DNA from: Bacteroidota bacterium
GTDB lineage: Bacteria > Bacteroidota > Bacteroidia > Bacteroidales > JABHKC01
Length of the DNA stretch: 62,334 nucleotides
Assembly (NCBI GenBank): GCA_018692315.1
Contig: JABHKC010000016.1
Coordinates: 1 to 62,334, forward strand
Direction: 5' to 3'
Positions 53,347 to 62,306 of this stretch are shown piece after piece (positions within the stretch are counted from its first letter, which is position 1; every line of letters begins with the position of its first letter). A model generated the notes under the pieces. The model made no database searches and was not told where the DNA came from. It worked only from the letters and a program-made list of their open reading frames with translations. A program made the position numbers and the translations under genes.

Positions 53347-53676
53347 TCAATCAATTTCAAATAGTATTTTTAGTTTGTCAGTCATTATTTTATGATAAGA
53401 ATCTGGCAATTTCCCTAATTCTCTTTTTATCAGGTTTGTTGGTATCGTAACAATGCGGTGAAGCTTTATTGTGGAATTTGTCTTTAAGCCCGTATTTTTA
53501 ATATTTGTTATTCTTATATCCGTTTTTCCTGTTGTTTTAGAAATTTGGCTTGTAATAAAAGCTATTACGACATGATTATATTTATCTATTTTATCTGTTA
53601 AACAAATTGCAGGTCTAACTTTCAAATCTGAAAAATTATCAAATGGAAACGGAACTAACACTATTTTATACTTCAT
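53347..53676 (-). CDS. MazF/PemK-family toxin
   Basis: A 109-residue protein starting at ATG 53676 ('MKYKIVLVPFPFDNFSDLKVRPAICLTD', key part 'VLVPFPFDNFSDLKVRPAIC'). The VPFPF-D...K-x-RPAI beginning, the 'VVIAFITSQIS' strand and 'LHRIVTIPTNLIKRELGKL' are the MazF/PemK endoribonuclease pattern. It overlaps its antitoxin by 11 nt. The family cleaves mRNA at specific short sites. Nothing in the frame looks damaged. Confidence 0.88.
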   Translation of the reverse strand: MKYKIVLVPFPFDNFSDLKVRPAICLTDKIDKYNHVVIAFITSQISKTTGKTDIRITNIKNTGLKTNSTIKLHRIVTIPTNLIKRELGKLPDSYHKIMTDKLKILFEID

Positions 53677-53923
53677 GGCCAAAAGATTTTCCGTCTGAAA
53701 GTGAATAGATATCTTCTTCCGGTGCATTTAAAAAGCTAAATGCAGAATTATTTGAGATTGATTTTAACCATAATTTTTCATCAATTTCATCAGATTTATC
53801 ATTCTCTTCGGGAAGTAAAATTAATACTCGCACGCTTTTCTTAAGAAATTGCTTATTAATAGTTTTGTCAATTTTCAAGATATTATTATTATCAATAATT
53901 CCCGTTGTTTCTACTACTTTCAT
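53666..53923 (-). CDS. MazF-associated antitoxin (DUF2281-like)
   Basis: An 85-residue protein, start ATG 53923 ('MKVVETTGIIDNNNILKIDK'). The N-terminal half is a short beta/DNA-binding type segment. The C-terminal 'LWLKSISNNSAFSFL' and 'APEEDIYSLSDGKSF' (E-D-I-Y-S/T-L-x-D-G-K-x-F) match small antitoxins found directly upstream of PemK/MazF toxins. Overlap with the toxin (11 nt) supports co-translation. It lies 11 nt after the broken nuclease gene, probably on the same transcript. Confidence 0.8.
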   Translation of the reverse strand: MKVVETTGIIDNNNILKIDKTINKQFLKKSVRVLILLPEENDKSDEIDEKLWLKSISNNSAFSFLNAPEEDIYSLSDGKSFGHEV

Positions 53924-53934
53924 AATATTTTGAT

Positions 53935-55465
53935 TTACTGTATTCTCATTTTGCAAAATTCGTCAATGTGGACTTTATTTTCCTCTGCAAATTTAAAAAG
54001 ATGAGTTGCAATTTCATCTGCAAATTTTTCTCTTATATCTATTAGAATTTTCATTAAAGTTTCAATTTTGTTGAAATGATCTTGATAGTTTTCCCAGCAT
54101 ATCCAATGCTTACTATTCAGATTCTTATCCATAAATAAATTCTTCTTTTTAATATTCTCATCTATATCTTTTTGGTCAAAATTACCGTTTTGTGTATGTA
54201 TCCAAATACCAAAAAGAAGATTCTTAGATAATCCTTCATAGCTTGCTGAAATGTCATAAGAACCAGAAGTGAAAATATGAAGTTTTGAATAGGTGTCAAA
54301 TACATCATCTAATCGAATTGTCCATTCGAGTTTTTTTTCTTCGATTTTGCTTTCAATCTTAATCTTTACTGCTTTCCAAAAATCAGTAATAAGCTTCTTT
54401 TTTATCTCCTCCATTTGTTCAGAAACCTCAAAAGCAGCTTTGAAATTTTCACTTTTTGTAATAAAATTGAATATTGCTTCTTTGTATTCGCTCATTTGTT
54501 TTCTTTTTTAGAATGTTTCAATAATTTCAAGATACTGGTTTACAGCCACTTTCACTTTTTCAGGCTTAATTAAAGGTAATGAATTAATTAGCATTTCACG
54601 AATATGATTTCGATAGCTCATCAATTTCAGTGTTCCGTCTTCATCAAGTTGCTTAAATATTTCATTCTCAATTGAAATTTCTGATGGTTTTTTGCCATCT
54701 TTTGTTAAATAAATGAGTAAGATTTTAGTGTTGTCATTTTTAGTTTTCAAATAATCGTAATATCGTTCGAGTTGTCGTGGTTGGTCTTCCGCATCAATTT
54801 TGTTTTCTATACATATTAAAAATGGATTTTCCGCTCCATAGTGTTCAATCAAAATATCTAATCTGCCAAAAGCAGTTGTTTTTTCTGTATTTAGTGCCTC
54901 TAAGAAAACAGTTCAAAATTAAAAACATCTCTTTTTGCGATATTTCTATTTTTTTCATTTGTTTAATACAAAAGCATTTACTGCATGAAAGAAAATAGAA
55001 ATCTCATCAAAAATTTATTATTTTATAAAAATTGCCTGTTTTCTTAGAACCACTATTTACAAAAAAATAATCCTTGTCAATTTCTTTAAGAATTTTTTTG
55101 CAATCATTTTCTTTTTCAAAAAGTTGTGAAATGAAATTCCGAAAAAACAAATCGCCCTGACAATGAGAACCGTTTATATCCAACAAATTTGCAAGAAAAG
55201 GCGAATGAGTTATTTCTTCATTAGTTTTAAGGTTTCGAAGAATTGAAAAAATATTATAGTCGAAAGCTAAATGTTTAGAAAGCCTAACATAGATAGATTT
55301 TATTGCATTTAAACCTGAGAACAAATTTCCGTAGCGCTGTCGGTCATTCTCAATTTTGAGTTTTTCGACACTCTTGTGATGTTTTTCAAAACGCTCAAGA
55401 AAATATTTTATGTCAGAAAATGAGACTGGTTCTACTATATTTATATTTCGATTTGCATTTGTCAT
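53935..55465 (-). pseudogene. PD-(D/E)XK nuclease-family gene broken into three frames
   Basis: Reading leftward, an N-terminal piece (55465-55007) has 'NEEITHSPFLANLLDINGSH' and stops at 55007. A middle piece (open from about 54920, using frame 54852) reads 'LNTEKTTAFGRLDILI' and 'FLICIENKIDAEDQPRQLERYYDYL', i.e. GR-x-D and the E-x-K of the catalytic core, and stops with TAA at 54508-54510. A C-terminal piece continues in the same frame from 54507 ('MSEYKEAIFNFITKS') to 53935. The order and content match one ~480-residue PDDEXK_4-type protein. It is interrupted by stops and a frame change at about 54900-55010 and by a nonsense codon at 54508. It is probably inactive. Confidence 0.8.
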
Positions 55466-55565
55466 TTTTTCACCTCATTGAATACGGAAATATTCTATTC
55501 TGAATTAATAAACGAAGTATAATTCGTAATTAGCAACTCATAATTCATAATTCATTAACTCATAA

Positions 55566-56534
55566 CTACTTAATAGCCTTCTTCTTAATCATCCCACCTT
55601 TTGCATCTTTTATGCTGTGCATTACCACAAAAGCGTCTTTGTCAATTTTGTCGATTTCTGTTTGTAGTTTTGCAACTTCAAGCCTGGTTATCAAGGTATA
55701 AATAATCTGTGTTTCCTCCAAATTATCACCATTCATGGTATTTCCTCTTTTCCCATTATAAATTGTGCAACCCATTCCTAATTTTTCAATTATTGCAACT
55801 CTAATTTCTTCGCTTTTTTCCGAAATAATTGTTACACCAAGAAATTCTTCGATACCGGAAACAACAAAATCGACAGTTTTAGATGCGGCAAGATAAGTAA
55901 GCATTGCATATAATGAAATTTCAACAGAAAAGACATAAGCCGCAAATCCAAAAATTACAACATTGAAAAGCATAATAACATCGCCGATTGTCATAGATGT
56001 TTTTCTGCTTACAAAAACCGCAAGAATTTCGGTACCATCGATAACCGCACCTCCACGGATTGCCAAACCAATTCCGGCACCGAGAAAAAATCCACCGAAA
56101 ACGGCAATCAACAATTTGTCATTAGTTACTATGGGAAATGGCACAAAATGAACTGTAAGAGCAAGCAAAATAATTGCAATTATACTCTTAAAAGCAAATT
56201 GTTTAGAAATTGTGGAAAAGGCCAAAAACAAAAAAGGAAGATTAATTGCAACAATTAGTAGCGACAATGGAATTTCAGTCAATTCAGCTATTATCAGCGA
56301 AATTCCCATAACTCCTCCATCGATAAACAAATTTGGAAGCAAAAATCCTTTTAGCCCAAAGCCAGCAGATAGAACACCCAAAACTGCAAAAAAAATATCA
56401 TGTATTATATGAGTGAATTCGACTTTTGCAACATTTATTTTTTCCTGATACTGCTTTGGCGACAGCTTGTCTTTTTGTTTTTTAAGCCGGCGTTTAACAG
56501 TTTCAACAATTATATAATAATATATTGGGTTCAT
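55566..56534 (-). CDS. YitT-family membrane protein
   Basis: A 322-residue protein. About five or six membrane helices (residues about 45-230) carry the YitT/DUF161 pattern ('FLLPNLFIDGGVMGISLII', 'GIGLAIRGGAVIDGTEILAV'). The C-terminal DUF2179 domain (about 235-315) has 'GVTIISEKSEEIRVAIIEKLGMG' features (key parts 'CTIYNGKRG' and 'IYTLITRLEV'). Function in bacteria is not established. An N-terminal ~40-residue charged extension precedes the first helix. It is the last gene of a leftward run starting with kbl. Confidence 0.9.
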   Translation of the reverse strand: MNPIYYYIIVETVKRRLKKQKDKLSPKQYQEKINVAKVEFTHIIHDIFFAVLGVLSAGFGLKGFLLPNLFIDGGVMGISLIIAELTEIPLSLLIVAINLPFLFLAFSTISKQFAFKSIIAIILLALTVHFVPFPIVTNDKLLIAVFGGFFLGAGIGLAIRGGAVIDGTEILAVFVSRKTSMTIGDVIMLFNVVIFGFAAYVFSVEISLYAMLTYLAASKTVDFVVSGIEEFLGVTIISEKSEEIRVAIIEKLGMGCTIYNGKRGNTMNGDNLEETQIIYTLITRLEVAKLQTEIDKIDKDAFVVMHSIKDAKGGMIKKKAIK

Positions 56535-56621
56535 ATTGTGTGTTTTATAAATTCTTTAAATTTTTGAAATTTCTTCTTTTTTATAAACCCTAAATTCTGA
56601 TTTCGAAATCAACAAAACTAA

Positions 56622-57821
56622 TTAGATTGCTCCTAATTTTTTTCCAACTTTTTTGAATTTTTCAATAGCAAATTCAATATTTTCTGTCGAATGAGCAGCA
56701 GTAATTTGAACTCTAATTCGCGATTTTCCTTTCGGAACTATAGGATAATAAAATCCAATTACATAGATTCCTTCTTCTAAAAGTTCGTCGGCAAATTCTT
56801 GCGAAAGTCTGGCATCGTTTGGCAGATGCCCAAACAAAATTGGTGTAATTGGATGTGTTCCCGGAACAATTGTGAATCCGGCATTTTCCATTCCTTGTCT
56901 GAAAAGCTTTGTGTTTTCAGCGAGTTTGTCGCGCAGTGCCGTAGTTTCGTTCAGAATATTCAGAACTTCGACAGTTGCCCCGGCAATTGCAGGTGCTAAA
57001 GAGTTTGAAAATAAATATGGTCGTGAGCGTTGTCGCAAAAAGTCGATTATTTCCTTTTTCCCGGAAACGCAACCTCCTGAAGCACCTCCAAGAGCTTTTC
57101 CAAAAGTGGTGGTTATGATATCAACTCGTCCCATCGAATTGCAAAATTCTGCACTTCCTCGACCGGTTTTGCCAACAAATCCGCTTGCATGCGAATCGTC
57201 AACCAAAACTAAAGCTTCATATTTATCTGCCAAATCGCAAATCTGGTCAATAGAAGCAATAATTCCATCCATCGAAAAAACGCCATCGGTAACTATCATT
57301 TTGAAGCGACAATCTTTTGCCTCCTTAAGTTTTGCTTCAAGATCAGACATATCATTGTTTTTGTATCTGAATCGTTGAGCTTTACAAAGTCGAATGCCAT
57401 CAATTATTGAAGCATGGTTGAGCTCGTCTGAAATGATTGCAGATTTTTCGTCTAATAATGGTTCAAAAACTCCACCGTTGGCATCGAATGCCGATGAATA
57501 AAGGATAGTGTCTTCTGTGCCCAAAAATTCAGTCAATTTGTTTTCGAGCTCTTTATGAACTTCTTGAGTTCCGCAAATAAATCGAACAGAGGCCATTCCA
57601 AATCCGAATTTGAAAAAGTTGTAATTTGCGGCAGCCATCACTCTGGGTTCCGAAGAAAGTCCCAAATAATTGTTTGAACAAAAATTCAGAACATCAAGTC
57701 CTTTCACTGTTTTTATTTGAACTCCCTGAGGAGTTGTCAGGATTCTTTCATTTTTATATAAGCCGTCTTCCTTAATGTTTTCAAGCTCTTGCTGAAGGTA
57801 ATTTTTAAATTTTCCGTACAT
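56622..57821 (-). CDS. kbl: Glycine C-acetyltransferase (2-amino-3-ketobutyrate CoA ligase)
   Basis: A 399-residue alpha-oxoamine synthase. Motifs are 'NFCSNNYLGLSSEPRV', 'ELNHASIIDGIRLCKA', 'VLVDDSHASGFVGKTGRGS' and the PLP lysine in 'TTTFGKALGGASGG'; 'YYPIVPKGKSRIRVQ' lies near the C-terminus. The DSHASGF form of the Asp motif is typical of Kbl, which cleaves 2-amino-3-ketobutyrate with CoA to glycine and acetyl-CoA. I start it at ATG 57821 (MYGKFKNYL). The open frame upstream to 58004 has no family similarity and would run over the -7 element. It serves as an in-window contrast to the divergent synthase at 44.3 kb. Confidence 0.93.
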   Translation of the reverse strand: MYGKFKNYLQQELENIKEDGLYKNERILTTPQGVQIKTVKGLDVLNFCSNNYLGLSSEPRVMAAANYNFFKFGFGMASVRFICGTQEVHKELENKLTEFLGTEDTILYSSAFDANGGVFEPLLDEKSAIISDELNHASIIDGIRLCKAQRFRYKNNDMSDLEAKLKEAKDCRFKMIVTDGVFSMDGIIASIDQICDLADKYEALVLVDDSHASGFVGKTGRGSAEFCNSMGRVDIITTTFGKALGGASGGCVSGKKEIIDFLRQRSRPYLFSNSLAPAIAGATVEVLNILNETTALRDKLAENTKLFRQGMENAGFTIVPGTHPITPILFGHLPNDARLSQEFADELLEEGIYVIGFYYPIVPKGKSRIRVQITAAHSTENIEFAIEKFKKVGKKLGAI

Positions 57822-57845
57822 ATTATTACTGTTTAACTTTTTTTG

Positions 57846-57853
57846 CAAAAGTA
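57846..57853 (-). promoter_or_regulatory. -7 element (TACTTTTG, minus strand) of kbl
   Basis: The plus-strand CAAAAGTA reads TACTTTTG leftward, 24 nt before the kbl ATG. It supports the start at 57821. The -33 is not clear. Confidence 0.5.
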
Positions 57854-57990
57854 AGCAAATTGAAAATAAAATGTTTGATAATAATGTTTTAATGAATATA
57901 TAATTTGAAATGCCGGAAATAAAAGTTTTAACTATTTGTTTCAAATTGAGTAATTTTGAAATTTTTAATTTTGTACAAAAAAATGCAGTG

Positions 57991-58686
57991 ATGAGAGAAA
58001 ACATTAGGGTTTTATTAGTTGAAGACGATGAAAATTTGGGTTCTCTGTTATGTGATTATTTGAAAGCCAAAGGATTCCTAACAGAACTTTTTACCGATGG
58101 AGAAAAAGGATATAAAGCCTTTATGAAAAATCACTACGATATTTGCGTACTTGACGTGATGATGCCAAAGAAAGACGGATATAGTCTATCAAATGACATT
58201 CGTTCGGTAAATAGTCAAATTCCTATAATTTTTTTAACAGCGAAATCTCTTAAAGAGGATGTCTTAAAAGGTTTTAGTGTGGGAGCAGACGATTATATTA
58301 AAAAACCTTTCAATATGGAAGAACTTTTAGTTAGAATTCAGGCACTTCTGAAGAGAGTTGAAAAATCGGAACCTGAATCGAATAATAATGTTTTTCAGAT
58401 TGGGAAATTCACTTTCGACTCAAATATTCGACAATTGACGATAGATGGCGAAACAAGCAAACTCACCACTAAAGAATCCGGACTGCTTAAATTGCTGTGT
58501 AGCAAAACTAATGAGATTCTTGAAAGAAATTATGCTTTGCAAACAATATGGAAAGATGATACATATTTTAATGCCAGAAGTATGGATGTATATATCACCA
58601 AACTGCGAAAGCATTTGAAGCAAGATCCTTCAATTGAAATTATTAATATTCATGGAGAAGGGTATAAATTGTTAGTACATAAATAA
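57991..58686 (+). CDS. OmpR-family response regulator
   Basis: A 231-residue regulator. The receiver domain (about 5-120) has acidic residues E11/D12/D13, phospho-acceptor D55 ('CVLDVMMPKKDGY'), 'FLTAKS' and 'YIKKPFN'. The winged-helix DNA-binding domain (about 135-230) has 'LTTKESGLLKLLCSKTNEIL' and 'YITKLRKHLKQDPSIEIINIHGEGYKL' type features (key part 'SMDVYITKLRKHL'). I start it at ATG 57991; an upstream in-frame ATG (57910) adds 27 residues without family similarity. Two TAATTTTG sequences (57951 and 57966) are possible -7 elements. No kinase is adjacent; the kinase at 17.5 kb is a candidate. Confidence 0.92.
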   Translation: MRENIRVLLVEDDENLGSLLCDYLKAKGFLTELFTDGEKGYKAFMKNHYDICVLDVMMPKKDGYSLSNDIRSVNSQIPIIFLTAKSLKEDVLKGFSVGADDYIKKPFNMEELLVRIQALLKRVEKSEPESNNNVFQIGKFTFDSNIRQLTIDGETSKLTTKESGLLKLLCSKTNEILERNYALQTIWKDDTYFNARSMDVYITKLRKHLKQDPSIEIINIHGEGYKLLVHK

Positions 58687-58741
58687 ATACTTCAATTCAT
58701 TTATTAAAATATACATACTTCCAAAAATTATCAGTTTCAAA

Positions 58742-59809
58742 ATGCTACAACAACAAGATACTAATTCCAGCAATTTCATGCGAATTGATTCAGGTGTATT
58801 TGATTTTAGCGGTAATATTTTTGAGGCAGAAACTATTTTGGAAGTAGATTCCATTGCACCTGACCTTGTTTTAGATAGTTTCAAAAATGGTAATAATTCT
58901 AAGTCTCAAACTCAATTTCCTGTATCGGAGAAATCAATTCAGCCTGAAGAATTGGAAACTATAAATCAGAAAACATACTCATTCCAAGATTTTTACTCTA
59001 TTCAAAATTTTGATTCTTTTACTCAGAAAAATCAAACTTTGGATTTATCAGATCAAGTTCCTGAAGATTCAGTTTCAATGCTTAAAAATCGGACTGAGAG
59101 CAATTCTGAAATTCCTATAGATTCCCAAAATTTACTATCAAAACTTTTCAAGAAGCAAGATTTCGAATCTTCAAACGACTGGATAATTGGGGTAATTTTA
59201 GTTTCGTTTGTTGTTTTAGCCTGGATAAAGGTTTTTTATAAGAAGTTCATTTCGAGGATAATTTTATCGGGTTTCGAGTATCAAACGGCCTACAAATTGT
59301 ATCATGAAAAAAGCAGTTTGACGACAAAAATATCAAGCGTTTTATATTTAATTTACATAATTAATTTCGGATTATTTCTAACACTACTTTTCAATTATTA
59401 CGATTTTTCTCCTTTTGCGAACAATTTTTTATTGTTTTTGACATTGTGCGGCATTATTAGCATTTTTGATATTTTTAAAGTATTTATATACAAGCTTTTA
59501 GGATATTTATTTAAATCTAAAAACCAATTTTCAGAATTTCTTTTCAACGATTTTATTTTCAATAAATCGTTTGCAATTTTTTTATATCCAATAATTATTT
59601 CAATTCCATTTATGCCGGAATTGTTCTCCAAATACTTAGTTTACATAGGTATAGCTTTGATGATAATTTTCTATATACTTCATATTTTTAGAGGTTTAAA
59701 AATATTTGTAAAAAAACATTTTTATTTCTCATATATGATTTTGTACCTTTGCACCCTTGAAATTTTGCCTTTGCTTATCATTTTAAAGTATTTAAATGCT
59801 TTATTATAA
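58742..59809 (+). CDS. DUF4271-type membrane protein
   Basis: A 355-residue protein. Residues 1-145 are polar, Ser/Gln/Asp-rich and probably disordered. Residues about 150-350 hold six or so membrane helices ('WIIGVILVSFVVLAWIKVFY', 'IILSGFEYQTAYKLYHEKSS'), matching the DUF4271 family of Bacteroidota. These genes regularly sit directly before hemD, as here (32 nt), which is the main clue to any role. No catalytic motif is visible. Confidence 0.8.
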   Translation: MLQQQDTNSSNFMRIDSGVFDFSGNIFEAETILEVDSIAPDLVLDSFKNGNNSKSQTQFPVSEKSIQPEELETINQKTYSFQDFYSIQNFDSFTQKNQTLDLSDQVPEDSVSMLKNRTESNSEIPIDSQNLLSKLFKKQDFESSNDWIIGVILVSFVVLAWIKVFYKKFISRIILSGFEYQTAYKLYHEKSSLTTKISSVLYLIYIINFGLFLTLLFNYYDFSPFANNFLLFLTLCGIISIFDIFKVFIYKLLGYLFKSKNQFSEFLFNDFIFNKSFAIFLYPIIISIPFMPELFSKYLVYIGIALMIIFYILHIFRGLKIFVKKHFYFSYMILYLCTLEILPLLIILKYLNALL

Positions 59810-59841
59810 GCGAATTGGAATTAATTTAAAGTCGTTAAGTT

Positions 59842-60603
59842 TTGAAAATAAAAACAGTATTAGTTTCTCAGCCAAAACCTGAATCGGACAAATCTCCATA
59901 TTTTGAACTTGCCGAAAAGTTGAAACTAAAAATTGATTTCCGCCCATTTATTCATATTGAAGGAATTTCAATAAAGGAATTTAGAAAAAGCAGAATTGAT
60001 ATACTTGAGCACACTGCTGTAATTTTTACAAGTAGAACAGCCATTGATCATTTTTTTAGAATTTGTGAGGCAATGAGAATTAATGTGCCCGATGATATGA
60101 AATATTTCTGTATTTCTGAATCGACTGCATTTTATCTTCAAAAATATATTGTATATCGGAAACGAAAAATATTTTACGGCAAAAGCAAATTCTCTGATTT
60201 GCTTGAAGTTCTTGCAAAATATAAAACTGAAAAATTTTTAGTTCCATTATCTGATATTCACAAGCAAGAAATTCCTGATAAGCTAAAAAAGAAAAAATTC
60301 AAATTCACAAAAGCAATTTTATATAAAACAGTAATTAGCGATTTGTCTGATTTAAAGGATGTTTATTACGATATCTTAGTATTTTATAGCCCTTCGGGAA
60401 TTGCATCATTGTTCCAGAATTTTACGGATTTTGTTCAAAGCGAAACCAAGATTGCTGCTTTTGGTCCAACAACGGCTAAAGCCGTTAAAACAAATGGTTT
60501 AAGGTTAGATATTCAAGCACCAAATCCGCAATCTCCTTCAATGACGGGTGCATTGGAAAATTATATTAAAAAACATAATAAAGCAGTAGGAAAGAAAAAG
60601 TAA
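59842..60603 (+). CDS. hemD: Uroporphyrinogen-III synthase
   Basis: A 253-residue HemD-family protein that cyclises hydroxymethylbilane to uroporphyrinogen III in heme synthesis. HemD is poorly conserved. The support comes from the two-lobed pattern: 'VLVSQPKPESDKSPYFELAEK' start (key part 'SQPKPESDKSPYFELA'), 'AVIFTSRTAIDHFFRIC', 'DILVFYSPSGIASLFQN' and 'KIAAFGPTTAKAVKTNGLRLDIQAPNP' (key part 'AAFGPTTAKAVKTNGL'). The start codon is TTG 59842; no ATG is available at the N-terminus. It follows the DUF4271 gene in the usual Bacteroidota order. Confidence 0.88.
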   Translation: MKIKTVLVSQPKPESDKSPYFELAEKLKLKIDFRPFIHIEGISIKEFRKSRIDILEHTAVIFTSRTAIDHFFRICEAMRINVPDDMKYFCISESTAFYLQKYIVYRKRKIFYGKSKFSDLLEVLAKYKTEKFLVPLSDIHKQEIPDKLKKKKFKFTKAILYKTVISDLSDLKDVYYDILVFYSPSGIASLFQNFTDFVQSETKIAAFGPTTAKAVKTNGLRLDIQAPNPQSPSMTGALENYIKKHNKAVGKKK

Positions 60604-60618
60604 GGAATTTTTCTGCAA

Positions 60619-61011
60619 TTACCAATTTCCGCTTCCGGGAGGTTCATCCCAAATACTCTTAGTTTTTTTTGTTTCATCAATTGATTTTGTTGGAATTGTA
60701 ACCATTTCAGGAAATCGCCAACCAAAAATAAAACCCATTCCGTAAGAAAAATATCCTGTAAGGAAAGTTACAAAGTCGAACTTGCGTTTCAACTGCAAAG
60801 TTCCAACTTCTTTAGTTCTAAATTTTGCTACAACATCAATTTTTTTGGGAACTCCCATTCTGCGTATCTCAACGCTTCCTTTTCCTTTTTTTGAACCATC
60901 AATATAAATATCAACCTCATTGTTGTCAGCAATAATTTTGGTTGTTCCACAGCTCGAAAATAAAACTGCTATTGTGAAAAAGTAAACTATCTTGTATAAT
61001 ATCGATTTCAT
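60619..61011 (-). CDS. Small lipoprotein with PEGA-like region
   Basis: A 130-residue protein with a lipoprotein signal and the lipobox 'LFSSC' (Cys about 21). The mature part has 'VDIYIDGSKKGKGSVEIRRMG', which resembles a PEGA-type surface beta repeat, and a hydrophobic stretch 'FLTGYFSYGMGFIFGWRFP'. It is the second gene of a leftward pair, 15 nt after the beta-barrel gene. The two products probably work together at the outer membrane. It is convergent with hemD, ending 15 nt from that gene. Confidence 0.75.
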   Translation of the reverse strand: MKSILYKIVYFFTIAVLFSSCGTTKIIADNNEVDIYIDGSKKGKGSVEIRRMGVPKKIDVVAKFRTKEVGTLQLKRKFDFVTFLTGYFSYGMGFIFGWRFPEMVTIPTKSIDETKKTKSIWDEPPGSGNW

Positions 61012-61026
61012 ATTCTGTCGTTTAAA

Positions 61027-62043
61027 TCAAAAGCTGTACATCAATGAAATATTAAATAAAATACCAAAAGGATGGTTTAAATCAGGAATTTCCGGTTGAT
61101 TATTATTTGAAGACATTTGTGAAATATTGTCCACATCAAAAATTAAGTAAAACAAGTTTCCTCCAAGCTGTAGCTGCACATTCGAATTTCGTTTAAAAAT
61201 ATATCCAGCCCCTGTAAAAAGCATTAGTCCTCCACCGGTTTTCGAATATTTTGATTGATAAGAATAATCGTAGCTAATATCCTCATATTTTCTTGTATTA
61301 GTTATACCCGCAAATCCGAGCCCTCCACCAATATATGGTGTATTTGCTTTAGCGAAAAATGGATATTTTGCACTAATTTTCAAGTAATATATATCTATGG
61401 CACTAAAATATACGCTTCCCGAAATATCGAAAATAATATCTCTGTTGTCGTAAGAAGCCAATAGACCAAAGCCAGCACCAGTATTGTCATTTACATCTAC
61501 AAATGGCACACTCCCACCAAGCGATAAACCAAAAGAATAATTTGCTTGAATTTTTTTCAACTCTTGAGAATCGTAATCGGAAACACTGTAAATATTGCCC
61601 TCATCTCTATGATTTGATTCGGAACCAATGTTTTTGGCAAATTTTTGAATTACAGGATCAAGATCGTCTGGCGAATTTGCTTTCAAGAAACTACTCCAAA
61701 CTTGTGTTCCATATTGCACATTATACATTGCAAATGAGATAATTACTGTTTCTCCAATTCGATTGAGTTCGGCAATGATGAAAAATGCTGCATTCTGATA
61801 TTTTGCATTTTGCTGAGATTCTTCAAAACTCTCCTTAAATATTGATGAATCTATTTTTTCTGGTAAAATAATTTCGTATTTACCATAAGTATTAACATAG
61901 GTTTTAAATAGTTTAGCTACCGTGTATTGGTAATCCTTATGAAGATTAATGATTTCGACATAAGGCATATAAATCTTTTCTTGAGAAAAGGAAGAGTTTA
62001 TAATTATGTAGGAAAGTGTAATTAAGAGGGCTATTTTTTTCAT
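61027..62043 (-). CDS. Outer-membrane beta-barrel protein with periplasmic domain
   Basis: A 338-residue protein starting at ATG 62043 (MKKIALLITLSYIIINSSFS). The signal peptide is followed by an ~125-residue domain ('YMPYVEIINLHKDYQYTVAKLF', 'AAFFIIAELNRIGETVIISFAMYN'), which resembles the periplasmic nucleotide-independent CsgG/TolB-like fold in outline. A barrel follows (about 170-338) with alternating aromatic strands and a C-terminal phenylalanine ('FNISLMYSF'). It is first of a two-gene unit with the lipoprotein. Function is unknown. Confidence 0.75.
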   Translation of the reverse strand: MKKIALLITLSYIIINSSFSQEKIYMPYVEIINLHKDYQYTVAKLFKTYVNTYGKYEIILPEKIDSSIFKESFEESQQNAKYQNAAFFIIAELNRIGETVIISFAMYNVQYGTQVWSSFLKANSPDDLDPVIQKFAKNIGSESNHRDEGNIYSVSDYDSQELKKIQANYSFGLSLGGSVPFVDVNDNTGAGFGLLASYDNRDIIFDISGSVYFSAIDIYYLKISAKYPFFAKANTPYIGGGLGFAGITNTRKYEDISYDYSYQSKYSKTGGGLMLFTGAGYIFKRNSNVQLQLGGNLFYLIFDVDNISQMSSNNNQPEIPDLNHPFGILFNISLMYSF

Positions 62044-62142
62044 GAATTTCAATTTGATTTGATGTTCCAAATTTAAAATTCAAAGATGAATTTTCATGTT
62101 TTGAGGTTGCGTTTTTGAAGAAGACAATTTTTTAAAATGAAA

Positions 62143-62171
62143 AAACCTATGAGCTTATATTTCATAGGTTT
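62143..62171 (-). terminator. Leftward terminator near the right edge
   Basis: aaacctatga (62143-62152) pairs perfectly with tcataggttt (62162-62171). The T-run is on the minus strand. No leftward gene is visible upstream of it inside the window. Confidence 0.6.
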
Positions 62172-62203
62172 CCAATTTCATCTTTAGAAATTAGGGTGTA
62201 ATA

Positions 62204-62262
62204 GACAAAAAGGAGGCTGTTTGACCTTGATATTTTTCAAGTGGACAAAAAGGAGGCTGTTT
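62204..62262. repeat. Two 19-bp direct repeats
   Basis: gacaaaaaggaggctgttt occurs at 62204-62222 and again, identical, at 62244-62262 (40-nt period). They lie between an orphan terminator and a promoter-like site. Repeated short sequences near an end are seen in IS21-type elements, but no transposase gene is in the window. Confidence 0.6.
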
Positions 62263-62298
62263 TTTTTAGCTAAAAAAACGATTTATGTAGCAGTGTTT

Positions 62299-62306
62299 TA
62301 TCTTTG
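62299..62306 (+). promoter_or_regulatory. -7 element (TATCTTTG) for a gene beyond the right edge
   Basis: An exact TAnnTTTG match with no -33 half visible. The gene it would serve is outside the window. Confidence 0.4.

Noticed and set aside
53310-53350. Short repeats of tttttgattatt upstream of cysS
   Set aside because: Simple AT-rich repetition; too short and low in complexity to call a CRISPR or operator.
56872-57378. 168-codon open frame on the plus strand
   Set aside because: It is antisense to kbl, whose motifs are unambiguous there.
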